From Rapana venosa (taxonomy: Eukaryota; Mollusca; Gastropoda; Neogastropoda; Muricidae), in NCBI GenBank assembly GCA_028751875.1, contig CM054144.1, positions 15,773,302 to 15,837,301 on the forward strand: 64,000 nucleotides of DNA, written 5' to 3'. Below the pieces are notes generated by a model that searched no databases, had not been told where the DNA came from, and was given only the letters and a program-made list of their open reading frames with translations. Below, in pieces: positions 22,945 through 34,480 of the stretch (within the stretch, counting starts at the first letter, position 1; the number at the start of each line of letters is the position of its first letter). A program made the translations under genes and the position numbers.

Positions 22945-24350
22945 CCCGTGACCTTGGCGGTCGTGAGGAGACATGAAAGATGTCCGTGGTAAGCCTCCTC
23001 CATCCATCTTGGTCCTCGGCTCTGCACAGTAGTGCCGAGTCATTCATCCTGGTCCTTCCCTGATGTCCATCCTGACTTGTTCTGTCTTCCCCCTCTTTCT
23101 GCCACCTTTGAGTGTTCCCTGCAGTACTGTTTTTGGCAGAGTGTTGTGGCGGGTGACGTGGCCGACCATGTCAGCTTTTTCTTCTTGACGATGGTGAGAA
23201 GGGGTTCCTGTGGACCTGCCAGCCGTCTTATTTGACTCTCTTGACAAATTCATTGGTCTTTCGTTCTCTCCAGGATATGCCCAGCAGTTTTCTATGGCAT
23301 TTTGTTTCAAAGACTGTTCGCTTGCTGTGTTTCAGCAGTCAATGTCCAGGTTTCACTTCCGTACAGCAGGATAGTCTGAATTAGGGCTTGTAGAGCTTTA
23401 GTTTGATTGGAAACTGATCTCTTTACTTTTCCATATGGTGGTGAGTTTTGTCATGAAGAGTTGCCATGGCTAGTCTGACTTTGATTTTTGTCGTCGTCAC
23501 CCGTCCTTTGAGTGTAGCGCCAAGGTATTTAAAAGCGTCTACCTCCTCCAGTTGCTGGCCGTTCATGTAAATTTTAGCAGTGGCGTTGCTGGTGCTGTTC
23601 CAAGTACTTACTTTCTCTGAGCTCACCTCCATCCCATATGTCCGCTCTGTTCTCAAGTCTGGTCGTAAGATCTTGCAGCTCTGTGTTACTTCCGCCATGA
23701 GGTCAATGTCATCGGCAAACCGCAAGTTGTTGAGGGGTCTGCCGCCAATGGAGATGGTAGAGTGGAAGTCATGGAGGGTGCTCTCTTATAATGTTTTCCA
23801 AGAACAGATTAAACAGGACTGGAGATAACAGCATCCTTGTCGGACCCCAACTGGGTTTTGAAGTAGTCTCCGACCTGATTGTTCAGAAGGACTGCACTGC
23901 TTGCGGTGTTGTGTAGTGCTTGAATGGTTTGCACTAGTCCTTCTTCAATGCCAAACACTCTGAGGACCTGCCACAGGCCTTCATGCCATACTCTGTCGAA
24001 AGCCTTCTTGAAGTCGATGAAGTTGTGGAACAGGTCTCTCTGATGTTGAAGATGTTTTTCCATCAGGATGTGGCAGTTAAAAATCTGTTTGATTGTGCTC
24101 CTGCCCTGAACCCAGCTTGTTCCTCTGCAAGGTGTTCTTCTGCCTCCTTCTTGAGTCGATTCAAAATAACTTTGAGCATGATCTTGCTGGCGTGGCTGAT
24201 GAGGTTGATTGTTCTATAGTTTTGGCATTGGCGTAAATTCCCCTTCTTGGGCAGGGGTATGATGAGTGATTGTGTCCATTCTGTTGGCCACTGTTTTGTC
24301 TCCCAAATCTTCTGACAGATAGCTGTAACATGTGTGATGACAAGGCATGC
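22945..24350 (-). mobile_element. LINE ORF2 fragment (RT domain to C-terminus), decayed
   Basis: Reading minus from about 24350: FIDFKKAFDRVWHEGLW (RT motif, in the frame beginning 24063), RFADDIDLM (catalytic FADD, about 23725-23700), then YMNGQQLEEVDAFKYLGATL and finally HVTRHNTLPKTVLQGTLKGG (about 23160-23100). It is broken into at least four frames by stops and frameshifts. It is related to the family of the fragment at 7200 but clearly older. It lies between the degraded block and MAT2B. Confidence 0.85.
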
Positions 24351-24359
24351 TTAAAAAAA

Positions 24360-25015
24360 CAAGAGCAACAAAATGAACCCTAATTTTTCTTTTGCGTTTT
24401 GCATGTTTTTTTGTTTGTTGAATAATTCTTACACATGTTGCTAGCTGTGTACATTTGTCTGCATTAAAATGCTCAGGGTATGCCAGGTGTTCGGCAAATA
24501 TGTTATGACAAGTGCCTTACTAGTATAATTATGAGGTATTGCTTTGTTTGTCATAAGTGATGAAAATAGTGCCTAAAATAAATGTCGTATTGAAATGAAA
24601 GCTGCTGCCTTTTTTTCTTTTCTTTTGATTGGTATTGAGTTGTTGCCATAGCTGGTGTTGAGTATTTACAGAGGTTAAAGAGACAGACAACATCCCCCCC
24701 CCCCCCCCACACACACACACAAATGATGTCAGCTGAAATATTAGGACTTCATCTTATGATCTTTCCCCATTTTCATTCTTTGATGGGGAAACATGCTTTG
24801 GTCCAGAGGAATACACAACACGTTAACAGAAGTGGCCAGGAGACAACATGGTGATACTGAAATTCAGGAGAAAGAGTTACCTGACTGCCAACATAAGTGT
24901 CAGAAAAATGCTTTCCTCCAAAATATGTTGGAAATGGCAGTGTTATTTTGCTGTGGTGCTCATAGTTGTCATGTCAGTCATTTATTAGATGCATATTGCA
25001 TGCTGGGCTTTTTCT
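24360..25015. other. Unassigned intergenic sequence
   Basis: AT-rich; a poly-C plus (AC)n stretch at about 24692-24720. No gene recognised. Confidence 0.5.
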
Positions 25016-25017
25016 TT

Positions 25018-25405
25018 TTTCATTCCTTGGCTAGAGCTCCAGGGTTCACCAATGGCGAGATTTCGAGTATGCGACTGTATTTACCCACTACCAATTAAGG
25101 TAGCCGTATTCCGACTTCAGGGATGGTATCTAAAAACAACACTTGTGTGCATGTGATAAAAACAATAAAGTCATCTGTTCCTAATAGCCTACTCTTTCTG
25201 AAATGTGGAACAAGTCTCTAGCATGTCCATAAGATTTTCTGCATGTGTTTGCACGCAGGGTCTCGGTGTCTCATCCAAAGGATTATTGGGTCAGTGGAGT
25301 CGGTACTGACTCCAGGGTAAAATTCCCTGAAACGGGCACCTCTGTGGTGGTTTGATCCAAGGCTGCTGGATCACAAGCACAATGCTCTAACCCCCCCCCC
25401 CCCAC
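25018..25405 (-). repeat. SINE, long-tail subfamily, reverse orientation
   Basis: On the plus strand it begins 'ccttggctagagctcc' and 'caatggcgagatttcg', passes 'cctactctttctgaaatgtgg' and ends at a tRNA-like head in reverse ('tggtttgatccaaggctgctggatcacaagcacaatgctctaacc' region). Head and body match family A, but the 3' end differs, as at 56775-57190. Confidence 0.75.
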
Positions 25406-25874
25406 AAGTTTGAAACCCCCCTTTTTCCTTCTTATTAACACGACTGACCACAGTCGATCTGTTTTCTATGAATGAGCAATCCTGTGATCACTCCCTTATG
25501 AAGTGTGCAGGTAGTGAGAACAGCATCAGGACTGCAGAACAGCATTTTACAATTATCGTTTTGGAAAAGAAAATGACACAAGAAAAGCTCTTTGGTTCCT
25601 TTTTCTTTGAACTTTTTGCATTCACTTATTTTACTTTCAAAAACACAGCAGGTAAGAAATCAAACCACAACTTTCCGTTACATTATTTTTGCAACCATAC
25701 AAATTTTACATGGAATGGCTTGCCTTCACTTCATTTATGAAGCTATGCAATTTGTGTGTTTGTTTCTAACAATATATATATCAATGCACTTATCTTACCT
25801 GCAATAAGGCCTTTCTCATGGATTTAAACATATCTTTTTCCAACGTAAATGATGTTTTTAAAATATTCTCTGGG

Positions 25875-26275
25875 TATTGTGGAGTTGAAACAGCAAACTT
25901 GTATGACAAAGATCAAATGGGAAGACAGGATCACGAATAAAGAACTATGTAGAATGTGCAAAGTTGATGATCTGAAGTATGTAGCTAGTAGCAATAGACT
26001 GCGCTGGTTTGGGCACGTTCAACGGAAAGCAGACCACCACATCATAAAAAGAGCGATGAACTTCGTAGTGGATGGAAAGAGACCAAAAGGAAGACCTAGA
26101 AAAACCTGGGCTACCTGTATTGCAGGTGATCTTAGAGAAAGGGGCATAAATAAGGAGGAAGCTCAAAACAGAGATGGAGAAGGCTCATCAATGTCAAACC
26201 TCCCCTGGGAGAAACATGACAAAAAACAAAGAAGAAGAAGAAGAGAAACAGCAAATTTGTGACAGTATTCTCACA
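25875..26275 (+). mobile_element. LINE C-terminal fragment, second family
   Basis: It encodes MTKIKWEDRITNKELCRM, then SNRLRWFGHVQRKADHHI and GKRPKGRPRKTW, and ends with a (GAA)n tail. The same family and near-identical sequence occurs at 54790-55440, there with more of the RT tail. 5'-truncated, dead. Confidence 0.8.
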
Positions 26276-26344
26276 AATAAGTGAAGTAGCAGCTTTGTGG
26301 AAGTGTTCTCATATAAGAGTGACAAGCCACTTGCATGAAACTCA

Positions 26345-26400
26345 AAACATAAGTGCTTATTCCATTATCTTCGATATAAAAGAATTAAATAAATAGATAC
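26345..26400 (+). repeat. Solitary SINE 3' tail
   Basis: 'cataagtgcttattccattatc' followed by an A/T-rich (AAAT)-like tail, identical in type to the 3' end of family A SINEs, just after a LINE fragment. Confidence 0.55.
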
Positions 26401-27548
26401 AAATACTAAATAAATAAACAGGGCAGAAATTATTTTCCTTCTTATCTCTATCTAGATATATCAGTTTTGACAGCATATAATCTTGTCTAGTCCTTATGTT
26501 AATACCTTTTATATCTCTATGCATCTTCGCTCTTCTTCTGTACATCAAAAGAGCTTATGGGAATGACTATCGTTGTCAATAATACAGCATAATTTTTTTA
26601 ATAGGTTGTATCAGTAAGGTCAAGTACACGCAACAAAAAGGATTTAAGTTTTGATGAGAGTCTTCTCATAAGCACAGCACAACAAACAATATTCATTCTG
26701 CTCTTTAATCATGCATATTTGCCATCACATATCCAAAATCTCTCGTTCATTTAAACTGTAAATATAATCTAAAGCCATGAAAACTTGTATCCCATTATCA
26801 TTCATTACACATTAGAAATAATCCAAGAGGAAGTTACATGAAAGAAGCTTTATGTAAAGAATGAAGAGAACACTCCGAATGATGAATATACGGCACATAT
26901 TTAATTTATGGTGACAATGACACCATTGTCATGATTTATTATATGGATAACCAGTTTAATACTGTACATATCCAAATACAATCTTACGACATCAGAAATG
27001 ATGTAGCAGCCAAGCATTAAAAAATGCAGTAGTAATAAAAACGATAAGAAAATCCTAACAAAACAAACTCAACAAATGAATAAATCCCACAAGTTTAAAA
27101 TAGATGACAATGCACAGGCATAGAAATAGGCAGGTGATGTGATCAACAACGACAAAATCAACAGTATTTTGAGCACAGAGGCCCTCACATATTTCAAACA
27201 TAATGCATTACCCTAACAGCTTTGAACAAAATGTTCACACAACCACCCTTTCCTACTCCCTCTCCAGTCCCACAAAACACATGCCTGAATCACATTTACT
27301 GGTGCTTAGAAATACTATATCACTACAATGTACATATCGCCTTTCAAAAGACTACAGATTTTTGTCTTGAATAACAAAGGCACATGAACCACTCAAATTA
27401 TCACCAGCCCAAGGTAGGCAGTCTTTTCGTACTGATATGACTCCTCAGATTTTAAATAAAACAGAAAAATGGCACTACAGTACCCAAAGTCCAAACAAAA
27501 AAAAAACAACCCCCCAAAAAAAACCCAGCACTGGTTTTTGTCACCCAC
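26400..27548. other. MAT2B 3' flank / 3' UTR
   Basis: AT-rich sequence downstream of the MAT2B stop. A minus-strand polyadenylation signal candidate (TTTATT on the plus strand) lies at 26935-26940. No coding sequence seen. Confidence 0.4.
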
Positions 27549-27800
27549 TTAAGGGAAAAACTTCTCCAGTGTGGGTTTTATTTCTTCATAGAATTTTGAC
27601 CGAGGACATACCCCCAGCTTCTCCACTCTTGATGTGTCCAGGTGAGCATCGTAAGGCCTTGTGGCCCCTCCTGATGGATTCTTGTCTGCCTGGATGTGGC
27701 CGCTTGGCAGACCAAAGACCTTGGCCATGGCCATGGCCATATCGTACTTGGTCATCATCTCATCACCGCTCCAGTGGTACACTCCGCTGATGTCAGCACC
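27549..27800 (-). CDS. MAT2B: MAT2B exon 5 (terminal)
   Basis: Acceptor ctgcag, phase 0, starts [12 protein letters not shown] and ends EKFFP-stop. The DMAMAMAK stretch is encoded by a tandem GGCCAT hexamer at about 27722-27741, where human has EMACAIAD. Confidence 0.93.
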   Translation of the reverse strand, partial: GADISGVYHWSGDEMMTKYDMAMAMAKVFGLPSGHIQADKNPSGGATRPYDAHLDTSRVEKLGVCPRSKFYEEIKPTLEKFFP

Positions 27801-30800
27801 CTGCAGTTATACCAGCTGGCCATTAGCTGTGTATGAATACAGTTATGTCAATGGGACATTAGTGTTTCTTTTAAACAGTTATACCAACTGGACATTAGCT
27901 GTGTATGAATACAGTTATGTCAATGGGACATTAGTTTAGTTTGAACAGTTATGCCAATGGGACATTAGCTGTGTATGAATAGTTATGTCAATGGGACATT
28001 AGTTTAGTGTGAACAGTTATGTCAATGGGACATTAGTTTTGTTTAAACAGTTATGCCAATGGGACATTAGTTTTGTTTAAACAGTTATGCCAATGGGACA
28101 TTAGTTTTGTTTAAACAGTTATGCCAATGGGACATTAGTTTTGTTTAAACAGTTATGCCAATGGGACATTAGTTTTGTTTAAACAGTTATGCCAATGGGA
28201 CATTAGTTTAGTTCGAACAGTTATGCCAGTTAGACATTAGTTTTGTTTAAACAGTTATGGCAATGGGACATTAATTTAGTTTGAACAGTTATGTCAACTG
28301 GACATTAGTTGAGTTTGAACAGTTATGCCAATGGGATATTAGTTTAGTTTGAACAGTTATGCCAATGGGACATTAGTCTTGTTTGAACAGTTATGCCAAC
28401 TGGATATTAGTCCCTTATGAATAAAGTTATGCCAATTGAACATTAGTCCTTTATGAATACAGTTATGCCAATGAAACATGACTCCTTTATGAATATATTT
28501 ATGTCAAGTGAACATAAGTCTTGTATGAATACAGTTATGCCAATTAAATATTAGTCCTGTATGAATAGTTATGCCAAATCAACATTAGTCCTTTATGAAT
28601 AAAGATATGCCAATTCAACATTAGTCCTTTGTGAATAAAGTTATGCCAATTGGACGTTAAGTCCTTTATGAATAAAGTTATGCCAAATGGACATTTAGTC
28701 CTGTATGAATACAGTTATGCCAAATGGACATAAGTCATGTATGAATACTTCTATGCCGGTTAGACAAGTCTTGGATAGATACAGTTATGCCAGCTGGACA
28801 TCAGTCTTGTATAAAATCAGTTACCCCAACAGGACATTTGTCCTAGATGAATACTATACTGAAAAATCTGATAAAGCTCTAACCCAAGGGCACAAAAACA
28901 TGCATAACGGTACTGCAATCCTATCAAACATGGACTACAATAACCTAACCTGCATGATAAATGCAAACTGCAATAAAGTGTTTGAACTGAATTTAACTGA
29001 ATTAAAACTTGAATAATGAGACACGTAGCACAGTTTGGTTCAGATAGATAAGAGACCCTTTGGTTTCTTCTCCTTAAGGTTTCTCACCTGAATCTTTTTG
29101 TCTGCCAGCTGTTTTAGCACAATAGCAATATCTCGGCAGTGTGTTGGATAGCGTCGTTCATAGTCAGACATCACACATGTATGGTCCTTGTCCTTGACCT
29201 TGGAGAAGAGCACAGACACTGCGCTCTCGTCTAACCGCTCCACATCACCATACAGCACGGGAACTCGCAGAACAGCATTGCCTGGTCAGATAAATGCACA
29301 ACAATCAGGAAAATTATTGTTATTACTATGCTCAAAGAGAGAAAAAGATAGAGACAAACAGACAGAGAGGAGAGAGAGAGAGTGTAGGTGTGCGTGTGTG
29401 TTCTAATTGTTTTGCAACTGTTGATTATAGTACTATGTTCCAGTACACTGTATGCCAAAACAGCAGATTTCCTTTATCATAATTTTGTTAATAAGTTTTT
29501 GGTGTTTAGATTTTTTAATCTTTAGATCAAATGATCTCCTTCACTGTGACGCTTCAGCAGAATTATGAATTTTTTAAAATACACTAAGTGATGTTCAACT
29601 CATGGGAAAGTACTCTGGCCTGTAGGGCAATCATTTTTGTAAACACAGTTACTTTCCTTGACCATAAGCTTGCCTAGTTTGTGTATGTTGGCTTATTTTG
29701 TTTGGCATGTCAACAAGTGATATCTTTGGGATTTCAGGCTCTCCAGTGTTATGATTCTTTAAAAAAAAAAAAAAATGTTGTAAAAAAAAAGTGACATCAG
29801 ATGGATTCAGCCAGCTTCAGGGAACTTTGTTTTGGTGAAAAATCATCACATTGCTTCAAGGGGACTAGTTGATGAACAGTTCAAGGAATGTAAGTTACGC
29901 AGCTCTAATTTTCAAAACTTTTAATTTTTCAGCATTCAGTAACATAGTTTGAACATTTGTAAAAAATAAATACAGTCATCTATTGAAAAACTGTGAAACA
30001 ATCTCAATAGTAGACATTATAATCTTTTCAATGATGTATAATGTGTATGTCATTATTATGTTGGGTAAGTCTGCTGAATTTTTCAAATATAGCCAAAATC
30101 ACGCGTCACCACAAAATGGCGGGATCCATTTTACTGCGACTTCATTAGTTAAAGATTTCATGCCAGATTTTTATTATGACGAGTCAAATCAAAAAATGAA
30201 ATGGACACTCTTCAGCTCTCAACCCCCCCTCCCAAAAAAAACCCCCCAACCCAACAACAACAACCACAACCCAACAACAACAAACAAACAAAAAACAGCA
30301 ACCCCAAAACCCCAGAAGTCTTTAATTTGATTGGCATTTTCATTTTCTTTCTGAAACACACACATCTACAGGTGTGCTTGCTAGTCGAACACCCAGGCAC
30401 ATGCTCAAGTAGACTGTCAGATCTCTGTTCTCTTGTTCATACATCCTATGATATGTTCCTAATGCTGATTTACTATTCATAATACCAAATCTTATAACAT
30501 GTATTGTTGGAAAGCCATTTTTGATAGTAAATTTTTCAATAGCATACAAATACACACGAGTTAACATATTAATGGCAAACCTATACACTGAGTATTATTC
30601 ACATTCAATACATAAATACCAGTCTGTGGCACCCTGGCAAGTGATCATAATCCTTGCAAAGTATCCTCAGCAATGTTTATTTCTCTACCCTTTATACCCT
30701 CCCCCCCCCTCCACCCCCACAAAAAAAGAAAAAACAAGAAAAAACAAAATACAAACTAAAACCCACCAAAACAAACAAAACAACTACAAATCTTTTTCAT

Positions 30801-33800
30801 TTGCATTTGTCAAATATACAGCTCAGTCCCTGTGATAAAGGCAGTAGAATGCTGCAGATTCTCTATGTAACCATAGAGCCTCATGACCTCTGAGGTGGGG
30901 CTAATAAAAGAAGAAAAAAGAAAGACACAGCACAACAAAGAGGATAAACTTACTTTTTCCTTCAGCCAATGTGACTTTTTCTCCTTCAAACTTGCTCTTT
31001 CCATAAGCGTTGAGTGGTGAAGGGGTGGCCGATTCTTTGTAGGGTGGATTTTTGCCATCAAAAACATAATCTGTGCTGATGTAGATGACGCTGCCTCCCA
31101 CAGTAGCTAAATAAGAAACAGAAAATGTATCAAAATGTCAAAGGATGATATTTGTTTGTGGCAAATGAATGTTGTATGAAATAACAAAAAAATCTGCTGA
31201 AAAAGAAACAGGCATAATGTGATTATCAGTGAGCTTTTTAAAAGCACAAGAGTTTTATCCCTTAACTCTTTTCTCACAAACACTCACATATACACACACA
31301 TGTATGCATACACACATACACATGTGCAAACACTTTTGCATAATCACGTCACTGTTATCCACCTTTTTTTTCATTACTTTTTTCTTGCTTTCCTTGGCTA
31401 GAGGTCCAAAGTTTACAAAGGTGAGATTTTGCATATTAGACTGATTTTGTCCACCGACTCCAACTCCGTTGTATTCCGACTTCTGGGAGGATATCTTAAC
31501 ACAACACCAATGTGCATGCTTTTTTGCCCCAAAAGTTTGTCATCCATTTCTATCGGTATGCAATGGTCCACTCTCCTAAAAGGCAAAATGGGCTTTAACA
31601 TGAGTGCAAGATGATCTGTGTGCATTCACACACATGACCTCAGTTTATAGTCTCATCTGAAGGATTTCTGGTGGAGTGGGGTCAGTACTGGTGTTAACTC
31701 CAGGGGAAAAGCCTCTTTCAACGGATGCCTCGGTGTGTGACCCACCTGTTTCCTGACATAAAGTCTGGGTTGCAACCACATTCAATTTTTGGGTTGCCTC
31801 CGCTTGTTTTTCAACAACATCAGGTCTGCGTTCAGCAGCACTGTGTATCACCACGGTTGGCTGTGTACAGAAAGCAAAGTGTTTTATCACACAATTTTGT
31901 TTTTATCAAGAGTCTTCTTGAATGTATGGTCATAAAAAACCCTATATTTATGCAAGTATACTGCAATCATTAAAATAATATTACACTCATAAAACACAGA
32001 CACATACATATCATATAAGTCCATTAAAAGCAATACAGCAAATTTAAAAATCAAGTTCTGGGTAAATTTGAGAGTGAAAATCCTTGTTAAGAACAGCCAT
32101 TCACTTGGATTCTATGACAGTTACTGATGGTAGCAAGGCAATGCAAGGGAAAAACCTGTTAAGATATACATGAAATTGAAAGTGTTACATATTGCATGTA
32201 ACTAACTCAAAGCATGAATCATGGCCTGACCTTAGAGAACAATTAAACAACAATCATTAAAGTAGTCAGAAAAACAATATGGTTAACGCATCAACAGTTA
32301 CTACTAACTAGTATTTCAGTAAAATAAATACAACAGCAATAAGTATGAGTGTGAATTACAGACAGGCATTTTCAACACTGTCCCTACATTAAGGGAAAGA
32401 ACTCCTCTTTCCCAGTACACGTGCACGGCACACATTTGTATGCTACCAAAACCCAGTAGTGGGATAACAAGGGAAGTGTTAGCAGATGGTTGGTTACCCT
32501 ATAGCGGGTTACCCATAGGAGAAAAGTTAAACAAGTCAGTATGTTGAACAGTGTCAAAATGATTTTAATATTATTATGAGAAATTGAACTTAAATATTTC
32601 TACCCCATTATACTCGTAAACTTCATCCAACCGTATCAGCCCATTTACAAGTATATTCGTAACAGAGCACTAAGCTAGAATGGAGTGTTCTTATTCAGTC
32701 ACTCTGGAGAATTACTTAGTCTCATCTCGTAAACTCAATCTCAAAGGGTTTGTTTACATGTCACGTTGGTACTTTCTGTTCTATATGAAGTTTTCATTGA
32801 TCTATTGCCTATCAATCAACGAGTAAATGTTCACAATGTCTCTTAGCTAAAGAAGCCACTCAGCAGGTTTGTGAGTGGATTATTAACTACAATAGCAATG
32901 AATTTGAGGATTCAGCTGAATATGATGCTAATAGTAGCAACTACAGTGACATTAAAAGTGACAGAGACTGGCAGATCAAATTGTCTATCCAGTGATTGAT
33001 GTAGGTGGGGCAAAGAATAGTCACGCCCACGGATGTCATGATGATCATTGATACTTGGTGGAAAGAAGATAATTTTACCCCCAAGTCTTGGAAATTGAAA
33101 TGTAAATTCATACAGTTACTGCAATCAAAAGATAAGTATCTAGGATAAGTGGTGAAGGCAGTGATGATAATTATGTCACTGAGTCAGCGTTTTCCAAAGG
33201 AGAGCTACACTACCAAGCCACATGTATTTTGAAAAGCATGCACAGCATGGTCTTAGTATTGTAAAAAAATTTTTGTTTTCATTTTTCTGCAGTGGTAGTA
33301 GTTTCATCTACATTTAAAACTATATAGAAAATGCTTCTATTGCTTTTTATTGCACTGGTTTCTTAAAATTTAGTTCCAAATTAGCAAAATGTTGCATTTG
33401 TTGGCTTGTTTATCAGTTTTGTTATTTACTTCCAACAAACATTTTTGACTCAACAGCTTGGAAAACTGGATAATTGGTAATTTATTAAGAAGACATTAAC
33501 ACTGTAAAATTTGAAACCCATCAATTAAATAGTTTAGAAGTTAGCACTTGTTTTTTCAGCATGTCTGTGTTTTCATGCAAACCTGGCTGCACAGCTGGGC
33601 AGGGTGAGACAACTCTGGCCGTATCTATGGGGTAAAAGGAGTTAATGAATAGCTGACATTTATTTTTTGTAATTAAAATGAAAGTTAAATTTCAAAACAG
33701 ATGGGCTTTTCAAGTAAACTTCAACAATGTGATCTTCAATATTGTATTGGTATTCTAATTCCATACTTCCATCTAATTCCATTCCATAGGGGGGTGGGGG

Positions 33801-34480
33801 TGGGAGGAAAGCCTAGTGGTTAGAACACTGCACTTACAATCTGATGACCCGGGTTCCCCTGGAGTTAACATCAGTGCAGACTCCACTCTCCCCTAAAGTC
33901 CTTTGGACGAGACTATAAACCGAGGCCCCATGTGCGAATGTACGCTGAACATCTTGCACACATATTAAATCCTGTTCCGCTTTTCGGAAGAATAGGCCAT
34001 TGTGTGCCGGTGGGAACAGATGAAAAATTTACAAAACCGCATACACATGGGGACTGGATGTAAAAAAGCACATAAGTGCTCATTCCATTATTTAAAAAAT
34101 TAAATAAAGAAAGAAAAAGGCAAAGAGCTGTAGAACAGATTTATTTACTTGGCATTCATACTATACATTTTGAGCATACTGTCTGGTCAAATGTTGCATG
34201 GGTGCTCTAAATAAAATACATTCTTAAATAAATTTCAGTTACTGGTATTTTCTTTGGGCATCTCTCATTTACTAGAGAATAAACCTGAACTCATCACCTT
34301 AAAGTCCTGCAAAACATCTTTCACAGCCTGTTTGTCAGTGATGTCAACTTTCCTCAACTTGTTTCCAGCTCGACTGAATGCAAGCCCAAGGACTGTCCAT
34401 GTTCCATCACGCTCAAATTTTTGCACAACCGCTCGTCCTAACAAGCCTGAGGCACCCGTTATAAGGACTTTCTTTGCCAT
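27549..34480 (-). CDS. MAT2B: MAT2B: methionine adenosyltransferase 2 beta subunit (five coding exons, complete)
   Basis: This is the regulatory beta subunit of S-adenosylmethionine synthetase II, an NADP-binding short-chain dehydrogenase-like protein that binds the catalytic MAT2A subunit. Coding exons: 34298-34480, 31746-31860, 30954-31106, 29088-29281 and 27549-27800. All junctions are GT-AG and in phase, giving 298 aa plus stop (human form 334 aa; the N-terminal extension is absent here). Visible features: Rossmann motif TGASGLLG at residues 8-15, HSAAERRPD (about 66-74), STDYVFDG (110-117), YGKSK active-site-type YxxxK at 134-138, and [13 protein letters not shown] near the C-terminus matching human FHWSGNEQMTKY. 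The ATG at 34480 lies 8 bp after a CAG, so an upstream non-coding exon is possible. It is divergent from the Scm3/HJURP-like gene. Exons 1-2 recur in the left copy. Confidence 0.95.
27803..28860. repeat. 34-bp minisatellite in MAT2B intron 4
   Basis: About 30 imperfect tandem units with core 'cagttatgccaatgggacat' and a variable spacer ('tagttttgtttaaa', 'tagtccttatgaataaa'). Units at about 28020-28200 are almost identical at 34 bp; both edges are degenerate with longer spacers. It starts 3 bp upstream of the exon 5 acceptor, so the acceptor region itself (polypyrimidine tract and branch point) lies in repeat-like sequence. Confidence 0.9.
29088..29281 (-). CDS. MAT2B: MAT2B exon 4
   Basis: Acceptor ccag|gc, donor cag|gtgaga. 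Encodes [19 protein letters not shown] followed by [19 protein letters not shown], matching human AAVLRIPILYGEVEKLEES. Confidence 0.93.
30954..31106 (-). CDS. MAT2B: MAT2B exon 3
   Basis: Acceptor tttag|ct, donor aaa|gtaagt. Encodes [20 protein letters not shown] and [10 protein letters not shown], containing the YxxxK motif. Confidence 0.95.
31398..31725 (-). repeat. Reverse SINE in MAT2B intron 2, close to the exon 2 donor
   Basis: On the plus strand: 'ccttggctagaggtcc', 'gtatgcaatggtccactct', 'tttatagtctcatctgaagg', 'gttaactccaggggaaaa'. It is the reverse complement of the SINE body with the long-tail 3' end. It ends only about 20 bp from the exon 2 5' splice site at 31745. The left copy has the same insertion (about 125-455). 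Confidence 0.75.
31746..31860 (-). CDS. MAT2B: MAT2B exon 2
   Basis: Acceptor acacag|cc, donor acag|gtgggt. Encodes [20 protein letters not shown] and [14 protein letters not shown], matching human [17 protein letters not shown]. Confidence 0.95.
31870..33800. other. MAT2B intron 1, no gene seen
   Basis: AT-rich intronic sequence between MAT2B exons 2 and 1, collinear with about 605-2510 of the left copy, with small allele-like differences. Confidence 0.7.
33805..34116 (+). repeat. SINE family A in MAT2B intron 1
   Basis: Head 'cctagtggttagaac' and body as in other family A copies, tail 'aaataaagaaag'. It lacks about 20 bp after box B that the left copy at 2524 keeps ('aattcccgttcaagag'). 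Confidence 0.8.
34298..34480 (-). CDS. MAT2B: MAT2B exon 1 (first coding)
   Basis: ATG at 34480; 61 codons; donor aag|gtgatg. Encodes [20 protein letters not shown] onward with the dinucleotide-binding loop. Confidence 0.93.

Noticed and set aside
23423..24063. A host gene with FADDID-containing protein
   Set aside because: The motif set (FKKAFDRVW, FADDID, KYLGA) is that of LINE reverse transcriptase, not a cellular gene.
25468..25740. Plus-strand 90-codon open frame
   Set aside because: AT-rich chance frame without homology or splice signals.
27661..27939. Plus-strand open frame with [11 protein letters not shown] repeats
   Set aside because: Shadow of MAT2B exon 5 plus the intronic 34-bp minisatellite; no start or splice context.
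28000..28300. CRISPR-like array
   Set aside because: The regularly spaced repeats are a head-to-tail minisatellite without unique spacers, in an animal intron.
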